Source: Astragalus membranaceus (Eukaryota; Streptophyta; Magnoliopsida; Fabales; Fabaceae). Taken from it: 64,000 bases of DNA. This document shows positions 37,111 through 46,952 of the stretch, one piece after another. The stretch lies in assembly GCA_039519185.1 (NCBI GenBank), contig CM076846.1:109588442-109652441 (forward strand), given 5' to 3'. Each line of letters starts with the position of its first letter. Position 1 is the stretch's first letter. Made by a program: the position numbers and the translations under genes. The notes beneath the pieces are model-generated. The model did not search any database and was not told the origin of the DNA. It saw nothing but the letters and a program-made list of their open reading frames with translations.

Positions 37111-37378
37111 AGCGAAAGTTTTTTGAAGCAGTGAAAGTGAGAAGAGGAAACGTGAAACTGATGGGAGGGAAACGGGTTTAGCGAAAGTTTTTTTTTAGTT
37201 TTTTTTTACATATAGCGGGGGTTTTTTCTTGACATTCAACGGAGGTTTTAAAACCTCCGTAAATTGAATCAACATTTTCAACTTCCTGCCCGAGGAGTTC
37301 CTTTTTTATTGTTAAACTGAAGGGGTTTTTAAAACCTCCGCAGTAAAACCCCCGCTATTTGATCCGTTTTTTGTAGTG

Positions 37379-37833
37379 TAAAGACATTGTCTTACCTTTT
37401 TTCAAAAAGAAGAGTCACGTTGCATTTGAGGAAGCTGTTAGAGTTAGACATCCTTGTCCGGAGTTCCCTGAGGTTATGCCTAGCCTCGTCCAACTAGGTC
37501 GGTTAGGAGGGGCGCTAGTCTAAATAGAATTGCTTTCTTTTGAGATCAGAGCAGGACCCCTTTTCATCACACCGTAATTGTGTCCACTCTTTCAACTAGT
37601 TAATGGCATGTTGAAAGATGTTGCTGAAACAAACTCGCCATTAAGGTTTTGATGAAAACAAACCTTCATAAACGAAAAAAGAAAGTTAATTTGTATTGTA
37701 TGTATTTAACCCTTTTTAGTTCGAGTATGGAGATTAAACATTAAAAGGGCAGCCCAAAGAACATTAGATAATGTAATGTGCTGAAAAGAAAGTTATAGAT
37801 GCAAATGGCAAGTCAAAGACAATGGGAATATCC
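37379..37833. other. Unassigned stretch with one exon-like reading frame
   Basis: 37397-37525 (plus) is open and reads HVAFEEAVRVRHPCPEFPEV, MPSLVQLGRL before TAA. It has coding-like composition and is followed by AT-rich, UTR-like sequence. I do not recognise a family. It might be the 3' exon of a lost host gene. The rest shows nothing. Confidence 0.35.
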
Positions 37834-40158
37834 TGTAATGTAAGATTAAAGGCGCCCTCCGGTATACGGGAAAGGGGTCCACATCGACGAGTTCATCACC
37901 ATCTGCTTGCTCATCACCTAAACGTGTACAATGGCACACGAGTAGCCACAAAGAAGAGTGAGGAAATCACACAACATAAGAAACAATAAACGGTAGTGGA
38001 TACAACATACATAACACGCATACACAAACAATCATCATCTAATCCTCAATGTCGCGACCTCACGTACGGTCCTAGGACTACAACGTCAACGCAATCCTAA
38101 TACCCACTACTCCAACGTCACGCTCAAAACGTCAACTACTATGTCAATACATTTGGATCCATCCTAACTCTGGGTAAGCAGATGCAAGTGCCCTCACATC
38201 CCGGGCAATAGATAGAGTCTAGTCAGGGTACCCTAGTGTTTTGTGGAATGCCCCAGCAGTGCCCCACTTAGGACCCCCCACTGGGCCTACCCGCAAGGCC
38301 GAGTCGTGACCGTCTCTATTACTACTCCCATAATCGTTTGCTTACCACCCCACCTATCATCATCACCATCCTTTGAGGTACGACTCGTCCATACTGCGAC
38401 AAGGTTCCTCCTACAACTTAAATTACTAAGGTACGGCTCGCCCATACCGCGATGAGTCATTGCCCATACTGCGACAAGGTTCCTTAAACGAGTAAACCCG
38501 TTGAACATCATCATCATCAACGTCCCTAAGGATTCCTAAATCCAAGGGTATAATCATCATCTAGGGGTCATTTGTCCTATAATTATCATCTCTAGTCATA
38601 ACTATTACCCAAGTCCCCGCTAATCCTAGATAATAATGTCAACCTTATATTCATAGGTAGTCATATTGATACAATGCCTCTTATAGCAACTCATCTATTA
38701 CTTGATATTTCCTAAGGCTTTCTATGATTTTTAGTCTCTCTATCATCACCACTGGGTCGAGGTTACCTGAATCTAGCTTAGGAAGGGTCAAACATCATCC
38801 AAAGCATACCTAGAATGGTCCTAATCCAGTAACATCTTAGTCTTATTCAACTAACAGGCTCCAAACGGTATCTTAGGTAATTTTTAATATCTGACACACC
38901 AAGAATAGTTCTAATCCATTAACAACTCGGTCTTAATCAATTAAGAAGCTCTAAGTTGCCTATTAGGTAATTTTCACTACTCTAATAAACTAACAACATC
39001 AACCTAATCAATCATCATCCTCATTCATGCCTAGAAATCATTATAACTCATTCTTGATATGAATTTAACCATTAAAATGCTTAGGAATCTCAATATCATC
39101 AATCCAATCTTCTCTACTAAAGTTTAAGCTTGTTACTTAATTTAGAGATAGTCTAAACCATGAGTACATAATCAATCTTCAACTTGTAGAGATAGTCTAA
39201 CCATATAGTTTCATCATAAACTTATTCAAAGTTCCAATAAGTTCTACTACCCTAGAGTTCATCAATTATAACTACCCAATCACACCAACACTAACAATCA
39301 TATATCCTCTAGAGAGGTTAGGCCTTAGGCCTTAACAACGAGACTCAATCAAATCGAATTGGTCTCTTATCATCATCAACAACAACGGCAATCACAAGAA
39401 CAACGACATATAGGCATAACATGCTCACAACCACACATAGCATTTACACATATTATCAACTTCATCACATTATAATGGAGTCCTTGCTCCTACAAGGACA
39501 TAATTAAATTATTGAATAAAACATATAAACCCATTGCTCATACAATGGTTTCCACACAAATATATTGTCAGCGTAAGACATACACTAGTGGAAAAACGAC
39601 ATTATTAAGCATCATTTAGCGTCGGTTGTTTGAACAGCCGATGCTAAATGTTGAACCGGTGGCATTTTTGTAATTAAATGGAAGATTTCATATTTCACGC
39701 CTACTTTTAGCGTCGGGTGTTTAAACAACCGATGCTAAATGTATTTGCTTTAGACATTTAGCATCGGGTGTTTTGCTTTAGACATTTAGCATCGGGTGTT
39801 TAAAACACCCGATGCTAAATGTCTAAAGCAAATACATTTAGCGTCGGGTATATTACACACCCGATGCTAAAAGTCCTGTTTTGTTTTTTCCATTTTCTTC
39901 CATCGCATACATTCTCTCGCGTTCTCAACTCTCGCTCACTCTCAACTATCGTTCTCTGAACTCTCTCTCTGGCTCTCAACTCTTGTTCTCAACCCTCTTT
40001 CTCTGAACTCTCTCCATCTTCCTCACATTGTTTCCCTAAGCTTCTATCCCTCTTCCTTTGCCTCACAACATCATCACAGCTTGTGCTCACCGAAAAAGAA
40101 GGGGTGAAGAGAAGGAAAAACACGAAAGGAGAGGAAAAAGAAGTAGCGAAGGAAATAC

Positions 40159-40209
40159 ATGGAAGGAGAAGAAGGATCTCAGCAGCCACAACTTGTGCTC
40201 GCAGACAAG
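40159..40209 (+). pseudogene. Captured first exon of RPN7-like 26S proteasome subunit
   Basis: ATG at 40159 follows a CT-rich leader (39890-40060) such as plant 5' UTRs have. The codons read MEGEEGSQQPQLVLADK, like the N-terminus of plant 26S proteasome non-ATPase subunit 6 (RPN7). The expected donor after ADK is GATAAC rather than GTxxxx, possibly a mutation. This piece could supply a promoter and start codon for chimeric transcripts with the fragments downstream. The match is short and from memory. Confidence 0.5.
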
Positions 40210-40668
40210 GATAACGGTGAAATTCTTTCCCTCTCCCTTTCCTCACTCGTTTCTCTCTCTTAAAACCCTAATTTCGCTTTTGGTTTATTTTTCACAGATC
40301 TGGTCCGTTTCTCTTAAAACCCTAATTTCGCTTTTGGTTTATTGCTAAATTTGATGACTCAAGCAAATCCTGTAAAACCCCCAATTTCATTTTCTTTTAA
40401 TTCTGTAAAACCCTAACTCTTTATCCCCGTGTTTTGATTCTGAATCAGATAGCGAAAGAAATTGATATAACTTGGTTTTCTCATCCTCTGTTTATTGTTA
40501 TAAAAAGGCCAAAAATTTCTCTGTTGATTAATTTCTGCTTAGCATCTCTGTAGATCTGAGAGTGGTCTGTGTATTGTGTATGTTATGTTGTTTTTCTGGG
40601 TGTTCGAAATAATAGAAGTTTACGGAGTTTTGATTATTGCTAACATACTCTGTCTTTCTTTCATTCAG

Positions 40669-41113
40669 ATATTTGAAACACCAAAGAACCATAGAAAGGC
40701 CAAGCCTTGTCATGACCACGTTTTTGTATTCTCAATAGTTGACGACCATATATGGTTCCGAAATTATCAGGTTTGTGTTTGCATTTGCATTCTTGTGATA
40801 TCATTTTCTTCAAGTACACTTGCATTCTTGTGAGCATGGCTTTACAATGTTTGTCTTATTTTCTGTTCCATCTTATCATTGATACTTGTTGAGCAATAAG
40901 AAACCATATCTTTATTCTGATGCAGTTCTCTGTTCCTCACAATGAGTCAGACAAATTACCTCGAGGAGGCCTTGATAAAATGACATTGATTAAGGTCTGC
41001 AAATTGGCTTATAAGTTTATATTTTGATCTGTCAGTTCCTAAAACTCTTCTAACCTATGTATGCAAACTACTTGTTTAGGTTGGTCCGCGGTTCTGCATG
41101 AACCCAATTATGT
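40669..41113 (+). pseudogene. Captured BRX1 (ribosome biogenesis) exons
   Basis: Three consecutive exons with intact splice sites. 40669-40770 reads IFETPKNHRKAKPCHDHVFV, FSIVDDHIWFRNYQ. 40926-40994 reads FSVPHNESDKLPRGGLDKMT, LIK. From 41080 it reads VGPRFCMNPI. This is the Brix-domain centre of BRX1, a nucleolar protein needed for 60S subunit assembly. The copy stops after NPI, where the host gene would continue with the next strand, and sequence after 41113 is not BRX1-like. Conservation of splice sites means it could be spliced if transcribed. It cannot make a working Brix domain. Confidence 0.8.
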
Positions 41114-42334
41114 CGGTTTTCGTAGATATGAGCTTTGCATCTCTATTGGTTTCCTGCTAAAAATTGTTGATTGGCCTTTCACAATTTCTCTGTTGATTGT
41201 CCTCTTAATATGATGCATCTCTATTGGTTTTATTGTAATTGATTGTGAATTTGATTAATTGTGCAGGTAATAATACACATGTAAAAGGAAGGATAACAAG
41301 ATTGTCTCTCTGAGAGTTGTCAAAGCAAAGTCTTGGGGTTGTTGGTTGTTGATCCTTTCAGCACATTTTCTGTTATAGAGGGAGAAAAAGAGAGTTAACT
41401 GTGAAGTTTGAAGATTAAGCCAAACTGATAAGCTTTTCAGTTACTGGTTCTTTAAGGTTGGTTGTTCCTTCATGCTTTTCCTTTTTCCAATTTACTATTA
41501 TTATTTGGGGTTCTTTGCTTCCTTTTCTATTTTTCTTTTTGTGAAGATTTATATGTTGTCTTTTTGTAACTTGCTCCTATATTTTGTTTTGTGCTTTACA
41601 GAATCAGAATCAATGGAAATGGCTATGAATTCTTTGAATATTTGGCAAATCAAATTGATTTAAGGTTAGTGCATAATATTGTAAACAATTTTTTTGCTTG
41701 AAATCCTAGTTAATTGCTTTTATTTTTCTGGTGATGATTGATTTTACGTACACGAGTATACAATACAACTGTGGATAGAGACTTGTTTGTTATACTGACC
41801 ATACTGAAATCCTAGTTAATTGCTTTTAATTGCTTTTATGTGTCATACTCATAGCCATACTGAAAAGTAAAGTTACACACTTGTTTGTTATACTGACCAA
41901 TATATCCCCCAAAAGAAGACCTTACATTTGTACCTGGAGGGGTAAATTAGTAATTTAAGTTTATAGTATTTATTATTAGTAACAGATGTGATGTATAATA
42001 TGTGATTATAATTTGCTAGGGACATTTAATGATGACTAGCTAAAGTAACAGAAAAGACTAGTGGGACATGTTTAGGTACTTCAGATTTGTTAGCCAAGTC
42101 ATGTTTTCAGTGTGAATTGATCATAAGAGATTCTTGAAGCTGTTAAGATGTTAGACTTGGTCCATTTGTTTTTTTGTGCCTCAGAATTTTTCTTTTGGAA
42201 TCTTACTTTATAATTTAACGATTTTATTTTATGATGATTGCAACTGCTCCACAACCTTATAATCATTCATTTTTCTATTACCAAATTGGCATCTTAGTCA
42301 TTTCATTTGTTCCAGCTTCTTGAAATCATCTATT

Positions 42335-42664
42335 GTGCTGCTACCAAATCAAAATCATGGTGGTTGATGAAAATTCAACAGAAGACTGGTTGTTACATGC
42401 GAAGGAACTTGTTCCTATTGCTATTAAAAAAGCAAGTGAAGTTAAAGCATTTACTGGTAGATGGAAAATGATAATTTCAAGATTAGAACAGATTCCATTG
42501 AAATTATCAGATTTATAAGTCATCCATGTTTCTCAAAGAATGCTCTTTGTAAGGAACAATTGCAGGTTATGTCAAAGACATTAAAAGAAACAATTGATTT
42601 AGCTGATTTATGTTTGAAGGAGAAATATGAAGTTAAGCTTCATATTGATTGGTGTCTTTACTAG
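42335..42664 (+). pseudogene. Captured N-terminus of an ARM-repeat protein
   Basis: 42356-42518 reads TEDWLLHAKELVPIAIKKAS, then GRWKMIISRLEQIPLKLSDL. A frame change near 42515 leads to SHPCFSKNALCKEQLQVMSK, TLKETIDLADLC, ending VKLHIDWCLY. This looks like the helical N-terminal region of plant vacuolar-protein-8-like armadillo proteins, upstream of the ARM repeats. No ARM repeat is present. The function of the donor family is poorly defined. 42665-43000 has repeats of the string CTAGTTTTTAAGCTCTTTGAT. Confidence 0.6.
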
Positions 42665-44580
42665 TTTTTAAGCTCTTTGATGTAGTAGAAGAAATAGTTG
42701 GATCAGTGAGTTGTATATTGATTGGCTGGTATAATGACTGAAATAATGAAACTAGTTTTTATACTGAAATAATGAAACTAGTTTTTAAGCTCTTTGATTT
42801 CAGTTCTTTGATTTCAGTTCATTTACTAGTTTTTAAGATCTTTGATGTTGTACTGAAATAATGAAACTAGTTTTTAATGAAACTGGTATACTGAAATAAT
42901 GAAACTAATTTTTAAGCTCTTTGATTTCAGTTCATTTACTAGTTTTTAAGCTCTTTGATGTTGTACTTTGTGAGGCATGTATAAAAAGAAACTAGACATT
43001 TAGCATCGCTTGTTTCAAACAAGCGATGCTAAATGTCTTTTTTTTTATCAAGAAAATGGCATTTAGCATCGGTTGTTTCAAACAACCGATGCTAAATGTA
43101 TCAATAAATGACATTTAGCATCGGTTGTTTGAAACAACCGATGCTAAATGTCATTTTTTTTATCAAAAATGACTTTTAGCATCGGTTATTTGGAACAACC
43201 GATGTTAAATGTCACTTTCAGGACATTTAGCATCGGTTGTTTCAAACACCCGATGCTAAATGTCATTTTTTTCATCAAAAATGACTTTTAGCATCGGTTA
43301 TTTGGAACAACCGATGCTAAATGTCATTTTCAGACAGCAAAAACAGTGATGAAATGGACATTTAGCATCGGTTATTTGAACACCCGATGCTAAATGTATG
43401 ACATTTAGCATCGGGCGATTTAGCGTCGGGCGATAACCGACGCTAAATGTCCAATTTAACCGACGCTAAATGTCTTTTTTCCACTAGTGACAGGGATCAT
43501 GGGACATCCCAGTTATATCAATTGCATCCTAAACTACCAAGTTCTCTAGTTATCATCCCCCTATTCTTACCTCGAATCCAAGCGATCACGAACAGTAGTC
43601 CAAAGCCATAACAACGACCCATCTCCTCCAAACAACATTATATCATTCTTATATTATTTCATTGATGATCCCGAAAGTCACGAATAACAAAAAGGAAAAT
43701 ATACAGCATTAAATATTTGAGCGTAGGGACTAAAAGGGCCAAAAAAGTTAGGGCTCGGGGACTTACACGAAATTATGATCTGAAAGGCTGAAAACTTATT
43801 TTTATAGCGTTAAGGACATTTCTACGAGCGTGTATCTTCAAACGGCACGTGATTCTGACTTCGGTAGCAAAAGATATGTCAAAAACATGTTCTTACGGTT
43901 TATAAAACTAAAAAAGAAATGACTTGAATATGAAGAAAATGTGCTTACCACGAATTTAGACTTAAAAACAGCAAAGCAGAGGATCTTTAGATGATTTGAA
44001 TGTCCATCAAGATCGAAGGAATGAACGAACTGTGAATCCTCTTGAGTGGTGATTAACGGTAATGAAGAACGACGAAGAACAAGACATATTTTTGAAAGAT
44101 CTCGATTTGCAAATCTAATGGGATAGAATGAAAGTACTCTTTTCGGTGAGTCCAAAGAAAGTCTCGGTTCTTCAAGATGATTTCCGGTGTGGCCATGAAT
44201 GAGACCGGAAGTTGTAGTCAATGGCAAAACAAGTCATTTTTCAACTTCACCAAAATAATAAAAACAGTACATTATCTCGAAGGTTTCGATGAGAGGAATT
44301 CAAACACGATGTCCGTTTTTCCAGACGACGACCGTAGTTTCCGGAAACGCAAATATACCATACGAAATACTGTATACTTTTTGTCTCTGTTGACCGAAAT
44401 AACACCATAAACGGATTCAGCACGTGATTTTGTATAGGGATATGAAGTTTGGTAATTTTTGGTGATCAAATGAGAGAGAACAAGGACTGTGAAGAAGATG
44501 AACTGTGGCTTAGTTAAGGACAGAGCATTAGAAAAGGAAATTTCTCAACAAAAATAGCCCAACTTGTTTCTAATATAATA

Positions 44581-46605
44581 TCTATTTATACAAGACAAAT
44601 ATCTAATTTAAGGGTAAAAATGTTATTATCCTCACTTTCTTTCTTTTTCTTCTTACACTCTCTTTCTTCCTTTTTTTCTCTTTCTTCTTACACTCTCTTT
44701 CCTCCTTTTCACTTTTCACTTACTCTCTTTCTTCCTTTTTTTTACTTTACTTTTTCTTTAGTTTTTTTTAACTAAATTTCTAAATTTATACAAACAATAC
44801 TCTACTAAAATTACCTATAAAAATATAAATGAGTCACACTAAAAAACAAAACAAAATATCACATTTTTGGAAAAAGTAATCACCTTAAAATTTTAATTTT
44901 TCTCTCCGAAATCTGTTTACACTCTTATTGATAATCTACTATCACCTCTTATTGATAATCTAGCTACTATCTATCTTTTACTATCTACTATAATCTACTA
45001 ATCTAATATCATCTTCTATTTATACAAACAAACTTCCTATGAAATTACCAATTTAGATCTTTTATTAACAAGACACATATCTAATTTAAGGGTAAAAATG
45101 TCATTATTCTCACTTTCTTTCTTTTTCTTCTTACACTCTCTTTCTTCCTTTTTTTTCTCTTTCTTCTTACACTCTCTTTCCTCCTTTTCACTTTTCACTT
45201 ACACTCTCTTTCTTCCTTTTTTTACTTTACTTTTACTTTAGCTTTTTAACTAAATTTCTAAATTTATACAAACAATACTCTACTAAAATTACCTATAAAA
45301 ATGTAAATGAGTCACACTAAAAAAAAAAAAAAAATATCACATTTTTGGAAAAAGTAATCACCTTAAAATTTTAATTTTTCTCTCCGAAATCTGTTTACAC
45401 TCTTATTGATAATCTACTATCTATCTTTTACTATATACTATAATCTACTAATCAATTGAAACTACGAGATAATTGCAATGATATATATAAAAAAACACGG
45501 GATAACTGCACTGATATATAAAAAACACATGATTAATATTTGTCATTGATAATTAAAAATTTTGAAAACTACTATAAACCTACTATCTAAAAATAAGAAG
45601 ATTTAATGACTATTTAATCTACAGATTAATATTTAAAACAAATATTTCTTATTGATAATCTACTATCTCTCTTTTACTATCTACTATAATCTATTAATCA
45701 ACTAAAATAATCAATTGAAACTACGAGATAACTGCACTATCTAAAAAAATACGAGATTAATATAAAAAACACGAGATTAATATATAAAAAAACACGAGTT
45801 TAATATTTGTCATTGATAATTAAAATTTTTGAAGACTACTACTACAAACCTACTATCTAAAAAACAAGAAGACTTAATAACTATTTAAACTATAAAGTAA
45901 TATTTAAAACAAATATTTCTTATTGATAATCTACTATCTAACTTTTATTATCTACTATAATCTACTAATCAACTAAAATAATCAATTGAAACTACGAGAT
46001 AACTGCACTGATATATAAAAAACACAGGATAACTTCATTGATATATAAAAAAACACGGGATTAATATTTGCCATTGATAATTATAATTTTTGAAGACTAC
46101 TATAAACCTACTATCTAAAAAAACAAGAAAGCTTAATGACTATTTGCCATTGATAAATATTTCTTATTGATAATCTACTATCTATCTTTTACTATCTACT
46201 ATAATCTACTAATCAACTCAAATAATCAATTGAAACTATGAGATAACTGCACTGATACATAAAAAAATACAGCATAATTGCACTAATATATAAATAAATA
46301 TGGGGATTACTGTAATGATATATATAAAAACACGGGATAGCTGCACTGATATATAAAAAAACACGGGATAACAAAACTGATATATAAAAAACACTGCACT
46401 GATATATAATGATTTATTTTTAAATGATGCTTTTACATTTTTAGATTTTAATATTTATCTATTTTTTATTTGAAACTCCTTTTTGATCTACTTTAAATTT
46501 GTCTTTATTTTCCTGGGGTAATGTTCAGACTATTTAAATACTGTCTAAGTTCATTCATAAAAAGAACACGACAGCACCCGTGCGTATGCACGGGTTTTGT
46601 ACTAG
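44581..46605 (+). mobile_element. Non-autonomous Helitron
   Basis: The 5' end is TCTATTTATACAAG directly after an A (44580). The 3' end has a hairpin CCCGTGC/GCACGGG (46578-46594) and CTAG at 46602-46605 before T, so insertion was between A and T. About 2.0 kb with no coding capacity. The interior is built of repeats: a ~480-bp direct pair (about 44610-44930 and 45088-45410) and further ~240-bp units with GAAACTACGAGATAACTGCA. Confidence 0.75.
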
Positions 46606-46679
46606 TAATATTCTAAAGCCCAATTCTCTTACAACATCTACTTTCACACATTTCTTTAACTCAAAATATTTTCACTAAA

Positions 46680-46681
46680 TA

Positions 46682-46722
<41 letters not shown>

Positions 46723-46750
46723 TAATAATACTAATAATAATAACAATAAT
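46680..46750. repeat. (AAT)n microsatellite
   Basis: AATAATAAT run, imperfect toward its right end. Flanking 46606-46910 is otherwise AT-rich and empty. Confidence 0.92.
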
Positions 46751-46952
46751 AACAACAAAGTACTTCACAATACCAAAATGCATCAAACAATAACAATATA
46801 TTATTAATATCATATAAAATACAATTAAATGTCAATAAAATATATTTTAATACTTCAAAAATACATAATGCCTTAAAGTCATTAAACTTATAATTTAAAA
46901 TATTATTATTAACTGAACCCAAGGGGTTGGCTTAGTGGAGCATGACAGGAGT

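Larger units (their letters stand above)
33508..37378. mobile_element. CACTA element carrying three gene fragments
   Basis: Ends CACTACAAAAAACGGA at 33508 and TCCGTTTTTTGTAGTG at 37378, with a perfect 3-bp duplication TAA. Subterminal zones have GCGGGGGTTTT and AAAACCCCCGC repeats in both directions (33535-33720 and 37210-37355). No CACTA transposase was found. Fragments inside, in order: NADP-malic enzyme C-terminus (minus), ABCB transporter exons (minus), MULE transposase C-terminus (plus). Introns are retained, so capture was from DNA, not mRNA. Confidence 0.92.
39583..43489 (+). mobile_element. CACTA element carrying RPN7, BRX1 and ARM-repeat fragments
   Basis: Ends CACTAGTGGAAAAACGACAT at 39583 and TTTTTTCCACTAGTG at 43489. 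Flanking triplets are ATA and ACA (one mismatch). Subterminal repeats TTTAGCATCGGTTGTT and AACAACCGATGCTAAA fill 39600-39875 and 43000-43470. No transposase was found. The three host-gene fragments all lie on the plus strand in the middle, with introns kept, downstream of a CT-rich leader. Moves only if a related transposase recognises its ends. Confidence 0.9.

Noticed and set aside
43000..43470. CRISPR-like array
   Set aside because: The regularly spaced repeats are inverse pairs at a CACTA end in a plant genome. Spacers are short and low in complexity.
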